DNA of 64,000 nt from JANNMJ01 sp031425525 (GCA_031425525.1 JANPJM010000010.1:11019-75018), one strand, 5' to 3'. Numbered from the stretch's first letter, positions 1 through 8,194 are shown. Numbers and translations are program-made. The notes: generated by a model from the letters alone, not told the origin.

Positions 1-512
1 GGGGCTTTCGTTACCAGGGGCTGCACCCCTGGCTAGGATTGTGGCGCCCTGTTGGGGCTGCTGATTGCCGTTAGTCGGTGGGTAAGGGCGTTGGTGCGTT
101 ACCCTAAGCGCGGTTCGCCGTGTAAAGACTGCAGTAAGCGTTCCTGCTACTTCATCAGCGCCTTAATCAACCCGCGGCCGCAGCCAACACATCAAGGCAG
201 AGCAGTACATTTTCCGCATCGAGCAGCCAGTAGGGGTGATGCGCTACTTCGTGTTCATACAGCAGATTCAAAGGCGAACCCGGCCGCAGCGCGCGTTTTT
301 GCTGACCACTCGTAGCCGTCCCGGCCCCCGGCCTAGCGCCTCCAGGGGGCGCAGCGGCACACCCGCAAATTTCTTTATCTGAATCGTGCTGAATTGTGCT
401 GAATTCTTGCAATCAGCACCGGTCGTCCCGCATATTTGCCCCACATTCTACTATACCAATCGCGGCCCGGTTCGCGCACCTCGTTGAATATACACTTAGT
501 TTCCGTCGGCCT
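1..512. other. Left-edge region without a confident gene
   Basis: No convincing gene was found. A short palindrome (CCAGGGG at 14-20 against CCCCTGG at 26-32) resembles the small intergenic hairpin repeats elsewhere in the window. A minus-strand reading frame at 167-412 ends in a protein-like stretch (LLYEHEVAHHPYWLLDAEN), but its first half is low-complexity Gly/Ala/Pro and it has no recognisable domain. It could be the remnant of a small gene. The stretch may continue an accessory region lying to the left. Confidence 0.4.
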
Positions 513-1157
513 ATGTCACCCCTTGCGGCCCCGCGCGCGACGATTCTCGTCGTGGCGCCCCCCACCTTGCAGCGCCAGGGCGTACTCGCCATCCTGCGCG
601 ACGCCCGCCCCGACCAGCCCCTCACCGTCACCGCCGACGCCGCGACCCTGCCCGACCGGCTGCGTCGCGCCGCCCCCACGCTACTCATCCTCGACGCGGC
701 GCTCCCCGAGGTGGCGCTCGGTACGCTCATCGCCCAGACCCGCACCGTCTGCCCGGCCATCCGCCTGCTGGTGATTGGCGGCAAAAAGCTCCCCTTCGCT
801 ATCGCCCGCTTCGTCGTCGAAACCGGGAGCGGCGCCCTGCTCAACCGCCGCGCCACCCCCGCCGAGCTGGTAGCGGCCGTCGGGCAGCTCATCGGCGACA
901 TCCTCCCCACCGCCCCCACCGCCGAAGAGCCACGGCCCCGGTACGCGAGCGGGTCGGTTACCTGCACCGACCGCGAGCGGGAGATTCTGCACCTCATCGC
1001 CGCCGACTACTCCAGCCAGGAAATCGCGGCCCACCTGAGCATCAGTCTCCGCACCGTCGATGCGCACCGCCGCGCCCTGCTCGAAAAGACCGACACCCAC
1101 TCGCTCATCGGCCTCCTGCGGTACTCCGTCCGCAGTGGCTGGGTGTCGATGACGTAA
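513..1157 (+). CDS. NarL/LuxR-type response regulator with degenerate receiver
   Basis: A 214-residue protein with a receiver-like domain (about 9-125) and a C-terminal LuxR/GerE helix-turn-helix (about 150-214; TDREREILHLIAADYSSQEI, then ISLRTVDAHR). Asp61 in LLILDAALPE sits at the phosphoacceptor position. The acidic pair expected near residue 15 is Ala-Pro, the Ser/Thr after strand 4 is missing (VIGG), and the conserved Lys is Asn111, so phosphorylation-dependent switching is probably lost or altered. The ATG at 513 is preferred because the fold begins a few residues later; an upstream in-frame extension has no domain. The downstream palindromes at 1178-1310 could be its binding sites (inference). 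Confidence 0.8.
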   Translation: MSPLAAPRATILVVAPPTLQRQGVLAILRDARPDQPLTVTADAATLPDRLRRAAPTLLILDAALPEVALGTLIAQTRTVCPAIRLLVIGGKKLPFAIARFVVETGSGALLNRRATPAELVAAVGQLIGDILPTAPTAEEPRPRYASGSVTCTDREREILHLIAADYSSQEIAAHLSISLRTVDAHRRALLEKTDTHSLIGLLRYSVRSGWVSMT

Positions 1158-1167
1158 AATGGCGAAA

Positions 1168-1199
1168 CGTGGCACTAGGTAGAACTACCTAGTGCCACG
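1168..1199. promoter_or_regulatory. 15-bp perfect inverted repeat, terminator or operator
   Basis: Arms 1168-1182 and 1185-1199 are perfectly complementary with a 2-base centre. The site begins 10 bases after the LuxR-type gene stop, so it may act as a terminator hairpin, but no T-run follows. Its core GGTAGAACTACC (1178-1189) matches two further palindromes downstream, which favours a protein-binding site. Confidence 0.5.
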
Positions 1200-1205
1200 A
1201 CCAAA

Positions 1206-1320
1206 AAATAGGTAGTACTACCGATGCGCGGCGGGAGCAACCGCGAAAGAATGCCCCAAACGGCCTTTTTAAAAAACGCGCGCCCCCCCCCCAAATAGGT
1301 AATACTACCGATGCGCGGCG
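1206..1320. repeat. Two 28-bp repeats carrying GGTAnTACTACC palindromes
   Basis: Positions 1206-1233 and 1293-1320 are identical except for one base and contain GGTAGTACTACC (1211-1222) and GGTAATACTACC (1299-1310), each followed by GATGCGCGGCG. A C10 tract lies at 1283-1292. With the palindrome at 1178-1189 this makes three related 12-mers within 135 bp of a LuxR-family gene, the arrangement expected of an autoregulatory operator array. No start codon follows closely. Confidence 0.55.
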
Positions 1321-1419
1321 CTGGTTAGCTGCCGCACCTTTGTCGCGTTCCTGGCGCCGCCGCTCCCCCGGCCGCCGAACACACCAGACAACCGGAACCC
1401 ATCTCTGTAACGCCGGAAT

Positions 1420-1700
1420 CTAATTCCTGACAGAATTTCGGCTACTCCCGACAACCGCCAGCCAGCTCCAGACAATCTGCCAACTCCTCCAGAAAGTCAG
1501 CAGCCAGCTCCAGACAATCTTTTGCCCGCGCAGCACCGCCGAAATCCAACGCTGCAACGGCGGAATCCAACTCCAGACAATCCGCTGACAACTCTGCACA
1601 GTCGGTAGCCTGCTCCGCATCATCCGCCGCCCCCTCCGGGTGCCCTGACGGCCCCACCAGGCCCCTTTTTGGCCCTGTTTCCTCAAAAAGTACCAAACCT
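1420..1700. repeat. Degenerate direct-repeat region (ctccagacaatc)
   Basis: CAGCTCCAGACAATCT occurs at 1463-1478 and 1505-1520, and CTCCAGACAATC again at 1571-1582, with partial copies around 1385 and 1450. On the minus strand this encodes a repeated A-D-C-L-E-L peptide in an 84-codon frame starting with TTG, but I do not consider that frame a proven gene. The repeats lie upstream of the gene at 1718 and could instead be its regulatory region. Confidence 0.4.
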
Positions 1701-1717
1701 TTTCAGCCCTACTCGTC

Positions 1718-2431
1718 GTGAACAAAGACCAATTCGCCCGCTTCGAGCGCCACCGCAAGGTGAAGCAAAAGATCGCCGACTGGCAACCCGCCGTCGACGA
1801 GGTACCCGCCTTCCAGGAAGTGACCGAGACGTACCTCGGCCAGCTGAAAACCCTCGACGGCACCGCCCGCAAGCGGCCCGTCACCTCGCAGGGCGCCACC
1901 CAGGGCAAAGAGCTGACCGCCGAAAGCCTCCTGCCGCGCGTCGTGAAAGCCGCCAACGCCCTCTGGCTGCTCTACCGCAAGGAAAACAATTTCGACGCCG
2001 CCGCCAAGCTGCACCGCAACCCTTCGGACTACCGCGCGATGCCAGACCTGGAAATGGCCACCGAGAGCCTTCTCGTCAGCAAGCAGCTCACCGCCCGCAT
2101 CGCCGACCTCGGCGGCTACAACCTCAAAGCCGCCGACGCCGCCACCCTCGCCACCGACGCCCAAGCCTTCGACGACTCCGTCGAAAAGCCCCAGCTCGCC
2201 ATCGACGACCAGAAGATCAAAGGTACCACCGCCCGCGTCACGCTCCAGGGCCTCAACCGCTACCTCAAAGAAGACTTCCGCGCCGGCCTCGAACTCCTCA
2301 AAGACACCCACCCCGACGCCTACAAAGCGTTGCGCGAGGCGTGCCAGGTCGATGACCCCGCCTACCGCGCGCGCAAGGCGAAGCGGATGGTGGGGCGGGT
2401 GGGGAAGACCGGCGCGGGCGTCGGTATCTAG
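1718..2431 (+). CDS. Conserved-looking hypothetical protein, 237 aa
   Basis: A soluble, highly charged, probably all-helical protein with no signal peptide or membrane segment. The N-terminus is basic (MNKDQFARFERHRKVKQKIA), there are several Lys/Ala-rich helices in the middle, and a Gly-rich basic tail (GRVGKTGAGVGI). The start is GTG; no ATG lies upstream in this frame before the repeat region. Codon use is typical of the window and the strand-opposite frames look like shadows. I recognise no family, so no function is proposed. The terminator-like hairpin at 2578-2598 lies 147 bases downstream. Confidence 0.65.
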   Translation: MNKDQFARFERHRKVKQKIADWQPAVDEVPAFQEVTETYLGQLKTLDGTARKRPVTSQGATQGKELTAESLLPRVVKAANALWLLYRKENNFDAAAKLHRNPSDYRAMPDLEMATESLLVSKQLTARIADLGGYNLKAADAATLATDAQAFDDSVEKPQLAIDDQKIKGTTARVTLQGLNRYLKEDFRAGLELLKDTHPDAYKALREACQVDDPAYRARKAKRMVGRVGKTGAGVGI

Positions 2432-2577
2432 CCTTTGTTTCCAGAAAACGGCCGTTGCTACCTATAGGGGGCATCGCCGGAAGTCTCACGCCGATGATGT
2501 GGGTAGTCACGCTCACCGTTCTACTCTGGGGTATCCTAAATTCAACTACTACCGGATCGACTCCTAACCCAAGCAGT

Positions 2578-2598
2578 AAAGCGCTTCGCTTTTTTGTT
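2578..2598 (+). terminator. Weak intrinsic terminator
   Basis: AAAGCG/CGCTTT stem with a 3-base loop followed by a T-run, between the 237-aa hypothetical gene and the next small gene. The stem is short, so efficiency is doubtful. Confidence 0.35.
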
Positions 2599-2603
2599 CT
2601 CCT

Positions 2604-2906
2604 ATGCAAGTTTCCCCTCTCCGTTGGCTGACCACCGGATTACTGATGATCCTCGTCAGCGTTTCGACCCTAATTCTGCGCGAGCTACACCAGCTGCGGC
2701 TCGTGGCGCAGGCCGCGCCACTGCCAGCGGCGCAGGCCGCTAGCTTCATCCGTTTCGCGTCGCTGCCGGCCGCGCCAGCAGAGACTCCAACGCCAGTAAT
2801 ACTGGTGGGCGTTGAATATGATGGCACCACACGGTCGTTTGGCACAGGTAATTATGGAATGGATAGCCCGCGACTGGCCGGTCTACCAGTAGTAACCGAC
2901 AAATAG
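2604..2906 (+). CDS. Small membrane-anchored hypothetical protein, 100 aa
   Basis: The N-terminus carries a hydrophobic segment (about 10-25; WLTTGLLMILVSVSTLIL) able to act as a signal anchor, followed by an Ala/Pro-rich linker (about 38-62) and a short Gly-containing tail. There is no lipobox cysteine. It starts only a few bases after a terminator-like hairpin. No family was recognised; the coding assignment rests on the plausible topology and on the lack of any better frame. Confidence 0.5.
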   Translation: MQVSPLRWLTTGLLMILVSVSTLILRELHQLRLVAQAAPLPAAQAASFIRFASLPAAPAETPTPVILVGVEYDGTTRSFGTGNYGMDSPRLAGLPVVTDK

Positions 2907-2974
2907 CGCAAAGCCGCTGGCACCCGTCATCAACTAGGCATAGCGGCACTTGCCACACCTCTTTACCGGCGATG

Positions 2975-3005
2975 GCTCCGGCCGGTAGTAAACGGAGCTT
3001 TTTGT
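2975..3005 (+). terminator. Possible intrinsic terminator
   Basis: GCTCCG (2975-2980) pairs with CGGAGC (2993-2998) and is followed by TTTTTGTTT. It lies after the 100-aa gene and 24 bases before the 87-aa gene at 3029. Confidence 0.4.
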
Positions 3006-3028
3006 TTCACTTTTCATCTCTACCTCAG

Positions 3029-3292
3029 ATGAACCAACCCAATTCAGGTCAGATGCTGACCTACGAACAGCTCGGCGAGGAAGTCGCTAAGCTCAATCAC
3101 GCCGACATGGAAAGCCATGTGGCCCGCATGGGGGCGCCTGGTGCCCAGGCGCTGGCGCTGCCCGATGTCTGCAGCCTTTATAAGAAGGTGCGCGGATATC
3201 TGGCGATCATCGTCAAGATTCCACTGATTCCGGCGCCGATCCGCACGGCGGTCTCCGGTTTCATGAGCTTGATGGATACGCTCTGCCCCTGA
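3029..3292 (+). CDS. Small protein heading the metallopeptidase cluster, 87 aa
   Basis: An 87-residue protein with a charged N-terminal half (TYEQLGEEVAKLNHADMESH) and a hydrophobic, weakly basic C-terminal half (about 50-85; YLAIIVKIPLIPAPIRTAV), ending in a Cys-Pro. The N-terminus is not a signal peptide. The ATG at 3029 was chosen over an upstream in-frame ATG at 2972 because the upstream part overlaps the terminator-like stem. It precedes the first of three metallopeptidase-like genes by 95 bases on the same strand, so it may be a partner, inhibitor or membrane-active peptide of that system (inference only). No family recognised. Confidence 0.6.
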   Translation: MNQPNSGQMLTYEQLGEEVAKLNHADMESHVARMGAPGAQALALPDVCSLYKKVRGYLAIIVKIPLIPAPIRTAVSGFMSLMDTLCP

Positions 3293-3387
3293 ACGGCTGA
3301 CTTGCTGGTGGCCGGGGCCGGCCGTCGTGCCGCTCCGGCCACTCATTCGGGGTTTCCATAACCGCTTCTTCAATAATCGCTTATTTT

Positions 3388-4542
3388 ATGTCAGCGCTTC
3401 CCACTGCTGCAGCCCAACCCAGCCCCGCAGCTGGCCGGCCCCCGGTACCGCTTTGTCGTTCGCAGCACCCCCCTATGCCGCCTTTGCCTAGTACACTGGG
3501 CCACGAGCGCCTCCACGCCCTTATCAGCCAGGCAAACAAGTGGGCCAACGGCACGGTGTTGCACTACTATTTCTTCAACGACAAAAAACGCGATTTCAGT
3601 GAGGTAGAGCAAGCCGACCATTCCATCCGACAGGAGACCTGGGTAGGCACTACCGCGCAAAAAGACGTGGTACGCCAAGCATTTGCTATCTGGAAGGAAG
3701 TAGGTATCGGCTTGGAATTCGTGGAAGTGACGCATCGCGAAGATGCCGAAATCCGGATTGGCTTCATGGCCGGCGACGGCTCCTGGTCGTACATCGGTAC
3801 CGATATCGTGAGTAATGAGCGACGCGATCCCTCCACCCGAACGATAAACTACGGCTGGAGTTTGCTCGATGCTTACGGCCTCACCACGGCGTTGCACGAA
3901 ATAGGACACACGCTGGGACTACCGCACGAACACATGAGCCCATTCTCCGGCATCGAATGGGATAAAGAAGCGGTGTATGCCCAGTTTTCGCAAGCTCCGA
4001 ATTACTGGTCGGTGGAAACCATCGACTATAACATTCTGCGCCAGCTGGACAGGAGCCAGGTGAAGGGCTCGAAGTGGGATCCGGACTCGGTAATGGAGTA
4101 CGCCTTCCCGCCGGGCGTAATAAAAGCGCCTACTACCCCCATCAACTACTGGGAGGATGGCCTGACCCCACCGGGATGGCTTTCGGAAGCCGACAAACGG
4201 TGGGTGCGGCAGTTCTACCCGCCCATCGTCGCTAAAACTCCCAAACTTCTGGTCAACCAATCCATGCCCTTGGCCCTGCCCAACGGGGGGCAGGCTAGCT
4301 TTGCCATTGTTCCGGAAGAAACGCGCTATTACGAGATCCGCACGTTCGGCAAAAGTGACGTGCTGCTGGCGCTTTTCGAGCACGATAATGAAGAACCCCG
4401 CTACCGTACCTCGGAGGATGACAGCGGAGAGGAGCGGAACGCGGCTTTGCGCATCAAGCTCTTTCGGGGGCACGAATACGTGTTACGCATCCGCCTGAAG
4501 TACCGCGAATCGGGGCTCGCTCCTTCGGTGATGATGTGGTGA
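3388..4542 (+). CDS. Zinc metallopeptidase (astacin/matrixin-like), paralogue 1
   Basis: A 384-residue zincin. The zinc motif HEIGHTLGLPHEH starts at His170 and provides His170, Glu171, His174 and His180; a Met-turn-like segment follows (DPDSVMEYAFP). An upstream motif (DGSWSYIGTD) and a downstream block (WDKEAVYAQF) recur in the next two genes. Residues from about 280 on form a separate beta-rich tail. No signal peptide is visible, which is unusual because astacins and matrixins are normally secreted; the Ala/Pro-rich first 30 residues could also be a misassigned start, with Met30 as an alternative. It sits in a same-strand run with two paralogues and an SGNH hydrolase. Confidence 0.8.
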   Translation: MSALPTAAAQPSPAAGRPPVPLCRSQHPPMPPLPSTLGHERLHALISQANKWANGTVLHYYFFNDKKRDFSEVEQADHSIRQETWVGTTAQKDVVRQAFAIWKEVGIGLEFVEVTHREDAEIRIGFMAGDGSWSYIGTDIVSNERRDPSTRTINYGWSLLDAYGLTTALHEIGHTLGLPHEHMSPFSGIEWDKEAVYAQFSQAPNYWSVETIDYNILRQLDRSQVKGSKWDPDSVMEYAFPPGVIKAPTTPINYWEDGLTPPGWLSEADKRWVRQFYPPIVAKTPKLLVNQSMPLALPNGGQASFAIVPEETRYYEIRTFGKSDVLLALFEHDNEEPRYRTSEDDSGEERNAALRIKLFRGHEYVLRIRLKYRESGLAPSVMMW

Positions 4543-4635
4543 GCCGAAGTCTGACGCAATAGCCGACAATCTGGGTCCCATCTCATGCTAATGTTACCCC
4601 CAACCTAAATATTTTTGTCAAAGTCCACTATCGCC

Positions 4636-5448
4636 ATGGCCAAAACTCTTGCAGCTGCCCCTGAAGCCCCGCTTCTTACGTGCACCCCCAAACGTCTCCC
4701 GCTGGAACTGATGATTCCGGCCGCCGCTCAAGCCACGATCATCAACCCCAATAACCACTCGCCGCTGGAGCGCCTGGCCCGCGTCATGAATTTCAAGCCG
4801 ACGCCCGAGCGCATTGCCATCACCACTGCCAAGAAGTGGCATACGGCCGGCGTACACCTCACGGTGGGGTTTCTGGACAACCCACCGGCGGCCCTGCGCA
4901 AGCGCATCCTGCTGCATATGAACGCATGGGGCAAAAATGCTAACGTATCGTTTCGCGAAAGCAAAACCAATCCTCAAGTGCGCATTGCCCGCGACGGTGG
5001 GCTAAACGGCGGCTATTGGTCGTACTTGGGCACTGACATCCTGAGCATTGAACCCGATCAGCCTACGATGAATCTGGAGGCGTTTACGATGAACACGCTG
5101 GACTCGGAATTTCACCGCGTGGTGCGTCACGAAACCGGTCACACCTTGGGTTTTCCGCATGAACATATGCGAAAAGACCTGGTAGCCCTGATTGACCGAA
5201 AAAAAGCAATTGCTTATTTCGGGGCTACGCAGGGGTGGTCGCCCAAAGAAGTAGAGTTCCAGGTATTAACCCCGCTGGAGGAGTCATCTCTACTTGGCAC
5301 CGTGCCGCCCGATCCGCACTCCATCATGTGCTACCACATCCCAGGAAACCTTACTAAAAATGGGCAGCCCATTCTCGGTGGCCCCGACATTGATGCTACC
5401 GACTACGCGTTTGCCGCCAAAATTTACCCCAAGCAGCTAACCCACTAA
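4636..5448 (+). CDS. Zinc metallopeptidase (astacin/matrixin-like), paralogue 2
   Basis: A 270-residue zincin with intact zinc motif HETGHTLGFPHEHMR (His165, Glu166, His169, His175) and a Met-turn-like SIMCYHIP. It shares GYWSYLGTD upstream of the active site with its neighbours but lacks the extra C-terminal domain of paralogue 1. The ATG at 4636 is preferred to a TTG 21 bases upstream. No signal peptide or membrane helix, so a cytoplasmic location is predicted. Its TAA stop overlaps the ATG of the next gene by one base (TAATG), indicating translational coupling to the membrane-anchored pseudo-protease. Confidence 0.8.
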   Translation: MAKTLAAAPEAPLLTCTPKRLPLELMIPAAAQATIINPNNHSPLERLARVMNFKPTPERIAITTAKKWHTAGVHLTVGFLDNPPAALRKRILLHMNAWGKNANVSFRESKTNPQVRIARDGGLNGGYWSYLGTDILSIEPDQPTMNLEAFTMNTLDSEFHRVVRHETGHTLGFPHEHMRKDLVALIDRKKAIAYFGATQGWSPKEVEFQVLTPLEESSLLGTVPPDPHSIMCYHIPGNLTKNGQPILGGPDIDATDYAFAAKIYPKQLTH

Positions 5449-6638
5449 TGCCGCCCGTTGGCCCTGCCGAACCGACCACCAAAACCTGCCCGTTCTGCAA
5501 AGAGCAGGTGCACGCAGAGGCTATCAAATGCCGTTGGTGTCAGTCGATGCTGCTGCCGGCGCAGCTGGCTGCTAACGCGGCTAAAACGCACGCCCCCGAC
5601 GATACGGGCAAAACCACCTATGTTCTTGACCAAGGACTGGTGAGCTTTACCAAATTCGCGGCAGCTCTCCTAGGCATTTTTTTGATAATTGGGGCATCAT
5701 TCTACGGATTCGATTTAAAACAGTCGCTGAAAGAAACTCGAGAAGCACTGGCAGAAGCAAATTCTATCAAAGACTCCCTTGTCAAAACAAAAGGAGAAAT
5801 CACTTCTGCCAGAACCCGCTTAGATAGTAGCATTGACAGTGCGCGAAACGCCCTTATAGCCAATCAGCAAACCGTAGCTAAACTTATAGCTGAAGTGGAG
5901 GAATTAGAAAAAACCTTCGAGGACACGCTGAAGCAAAAACAGAATCGAGTCAATGCGTTTTTTGCCTTCCAGCGGCTATCTTTTACTCAGCGGTCGCAGT
6001 TAGCTGTCGTGCAAGTTCAGCAGCCGGAGTTGTTCCGTCGCGGCACTTCGTTCTGGCCCACGGGCACTAATCTCCGCATCAAGTTTTTGGACGGTCTGCC
6101 GGCCCAGCGCACTAAAGTGCAGGAAATCATCAGCCGCTGGTTCCCTCATGCCAATCTTAAATTTCAGTTTGTAACCGAAGGGGAAGCAGAAGTCCGTATC
6201 AGTTTCGCTGGAAAACGTGACGGTTACTGGAGCTATTTGGGTACAGATGCCCGTGCCGTTCCACAGAATAAGCCGACGATTAATTTTGGAGAAGGATGGC
6301 AACTCAACGAAACAATCGTGCTTCGCGAATTTGGGCATGCCTTGGGGCTGGTTACCGAATTTCAAAACCCCAACGCGAATATTCCTTGGAACAAAGAGGC
6401 CGTTTACGCTGAATTCGCAAGCCCTCCTAACCTCTGGTCACGAGAAACGATTCACGCTCAATTTTTCGCAAAAGCCTCAGTCGAGAAAGTTGGCACATAT
6501 CGTCCATTCGACCCTAATTCAGTCATGATGTATGAACTGGCCGCCAGCCTGACCGATGGTAAAGTTGTGCCGAAGATCCACGGCCTCTCGCCAAGCGACA
6601 AAGCTCTAATAGCGCGGATTTACCCGCACCAAAAATAG
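5448..6638 (+). CDS. Zinc-ribbon, membrane, coiled-coil protein with pseudo-metallopeptidase domain
   Basis: A 396-residue chimera. Residues 14-31 form a CxxC...CxxC zinc ribbon (CPFCKEQ, CRWC). A transmembrane helix follows at about 67-89, then a coiled coil at about 90-170 and a C-terminal domain matching the two upstream metallopeptidases (GYWSYLGTD, WNKEAVYAEF, DPNSVMMYE). The zinc motif is broken: the segment reads REFGHALGLVTEFQ, with Arg293 for the first His and Thr303 for the third, while Glu294 and His297 remain. Catalysis is therefore unlikely; a regulatory, substrate-capturing or sensor role is plausible (inference). The start overlaps the previous stop. The middle of the gene is more AT-rich than its neighbours. 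Confidence 0.8.
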   Translation: MPPVGPAEPTTKTCPFCKEQVHAEAIKCRWCQSMLLPAQLAANAAKTHAPDDTGKTTYVLDQGLVSFTKFAAALLGIFLIIGASFYGFDLKQSLKETREALAEANSIKDSLVKTKGEITSARTRLDSSIDSARNALIANQQTVAKLIAEVEELEKTFEDTLKQKQNRVNAFFAFQRLSFTQRSQLAVVQVQQPELFRRGTSFWPTGTNLRIKFLDGLPAQRTKVQEIISRWFPHANLKFQFVTEGEAEVRISFAGKRDGYWSYLGTDARAVPQNKPTINFGEGWQLNETIVLREFGHALGLVTEFQNPNANIPWNKEAVYAEFASPPNLWSRETIHAQFFAKASVEKVGTYRPFDPNSVMMYELAASLTDGKVVPKIHGLSPSDKALIARIYPHQK

Positions 6639-6696
6639 AGCTGAGTACCTTCAACGCTCCAATTTTCCGCCTTCATTTCCTCCGTCTACTTCCTCC

Positions 6697-7653
6697 ATGT
6701 CCAAAAAAACTGACCTCACCGCCAAAGCCTTGGCCCAAGGCAAGCAACAAGCGAAACGGGTGCTGAAGCACCGCGCCGAATCCCTGCAAAACCGGCAAGC
6801 CACTTTGGACAATCGGGCCAAGCAGTTCGGCATGGAGGCTTTCGCGGCTCCGATCGCCCAATCCCTAGCTCCCGCAAAATTGGCCGCGCTGGGTAGCCTC
6901 GCCAGTGCCGGTACGCTGATAGCCGAGGGCGATTCCTGGTTCGACTACCCAATGCACGATGTTCTCTCGATGCTGGAAGACGCGCACGGCTACGACGTCG
7001 AATCGGTGGCGCATAAAGGCGACCGGGTGGAGGAAATGGCCTACAGTGACGGGCAGTTGGAAGACTTCACGCGCCGTCTCGACAAGATGCTGCGGCGCGG
7101 GGTGGTGCCCAAGGCCATCCTGCTATCGGGTGGCGGCAACGACGTAGCCGGCGACGAATTTTATATGCTGCTCGACCACGCCGATTCGGCCGCGCCCGGC
7201 CTTAATGATGCCGTGGTGGACGGCGTACTCAACCAACGGGTGTACCTGGCCTATGTTCACATTCTCCAGGCCGTGACGGCCATTTGCGAACAGCGTATCG
7301 GGCGCGCTATTCCCATTCTCGTGCATGGCTACGACCACCCGGTGCCCGACGGCCGAGGTTTCCTGGGAGGATGGGGCCCTCTGCCAGGTCCTTGGTTAGC
7401 CCCAGGTTTCCAACTGAAAGGCTACGAGGAACTAGCCCGCCGCACAGAAATCGCCGGTAAGCTGATTGATCGCTTCAATACAATGCTCGGGAAGGTGGCT
7501 GCCCAATTCAAACATGTGCAGTACATAGATCTGCGCGGCACTCTATCCAATGGCCCTGACTACGAGGACTGGTGGGCCAACGAACTTCACCCCACTAAAG
7601 CCGGCTTCGCCCGCGTGGCCGACCGTTTTGTGTCGGCGTTGAATCCTGCGTAA
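6697..7653 (+). CDS. SGNH/GDSL-family hydrolase, cytoplasmic
   Basis: A 318-residue protein with SGNH blocks: GDSWFDYP (Gly78-Asp79-Ser80 nucleophile), GGGNDVAG (Gly145-Asp149) and ELHPT (His298). Block V usually has Asp three residues before His; here it is Asn295 (NELH), a variant to check. The first 70 residues are basic and helical, possibly a coiled coil, with no signal peptide. It follows the pseudo-protease gene by 58 bases on the same strand and may belong to the same operon. SGNH enzymes hydrolyse ester or acyl groups on lipids, glycans or small molecules; the substrate here is unknown. Confidence 0.8.
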   Translation: MSKKTDLTAKALAQGKQQAKRVLKHRAESLQNRQATLDNRAKQFGMEAFAAPIAQSLAPAKLAALGSLASAGTLIAEGDSWFDYPMHDVLSMLEDAHGYDVESVAHKGDRVEEMAYSDGQLEDFTRRLDKMLRRGVVPKAILLSGGGNDVAGDEFYMLLDHADSAAPGLNDAVVDGVLNQRVYLAYVHILQAVTAICEQRIGRAIPILVHGYDHPVPDGRGFLGGWGPLPGPWLAPGFQLKGYEELARRTEIAGKLIDRFNTMLGKVAAQFKHVQYIDLRGTLSNGPDYEDWWANELHPTKAGFARVADRFVSALNPA

Positions 7654-7714
7654 GCCTAGCAGTTTCGGGCCACCTACCAGTTAGCCAAGTGCGTGATCCG
7701 GAAAAACCAGCCCC

Positions 7715-8068
7715 TCAAAACTCAAAATCCCGCACCTCCCCATTCAGCTCCCGCCCCCGCAGCACCCGCTCGCGCTGGTAGTTGAAGGCAATCGAATTCT
7801 CCTCGTAGTCAAGGCAGCGTTCGTCGGGCTGGGGCGGGCGGATGCCGTTCGCCAGGCACCGCGAGTAGCGGCCGAAGGCGCCAGGCATCGCGGCCCGCAG
7901 ATATTCGCGGCGGATTTCGTTGGCCGGCGCAATCAGGACGGGGCGCCAGTCGGGGTAGGCTTCGGTGAGCGGCATGTAGCCGCCCTCCTCGGCCAGCAGT
8001 GTACTGACCAACGGCTTCGTCGGCGTCTTCGTGCGCCCACTACTCCCCCCTTCACCAAAACATAACAT
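7715..8068 (-). CDS. Hypothetical protein, 117 aa
   Basis: The C-terminal two thirds look protein-like (YPDWRPVLIAPANEIRREYL and a Glu/Asp/Arg-rich tail ending GEVRDFEF), with no membrane segment. The N-terminus is low-complexity and Gly/Ser/Thr-rich, so the true start may be the internal Met at 7975. It is convergent with the SGNH hydrolase gene and divergent from the lipoprotein gene at 8259. No family recognised. Confidence 0.45.
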   Translation of the reverse strand: MLCFGEGGSSGRTKTPTKPLVSTLLAEEGGYMPLTEAYPDWRPVLIAPANEIRREYLRAAMPGAFGRYSRCLANGIRPPQPDERCLDYEENSIAFNYQRERVLRGRELNGEVRDFEF

Positions 8069-8186
8069 ACCGCCTCCGCAGCCCGGCGCACACCCAAAAC
8101 CGCCTGCCTACGCCGCCCGCGCACCCCACACCCCGGCGTAACATTTAGCCAACAAATCAGGGGATATAGATGGCAAAACAGGTCGG

Positions 8187-8194
8187 TACTTTTG
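8187..8194 (+). promoter_or_regulatory. Bacteroidota -7 box (TACTTTTG)
   Basis: Matches TAnnTTTG and lies 64 bases before the lipoprotein ATG, giving a predicted leader of about 55-60 bases. No clear -33 TTTG element is visible. Confidence 0.5.

Noticed and set aside
2494..2631. A 45-codon hydrophobic frame beginning MMWVVTLTVLLWGIL
   Set aside because: It overlaps the start of the 100-aa gene, has no promoter box, and passes through a terminator-like stem; it could be real but the support is too thin.
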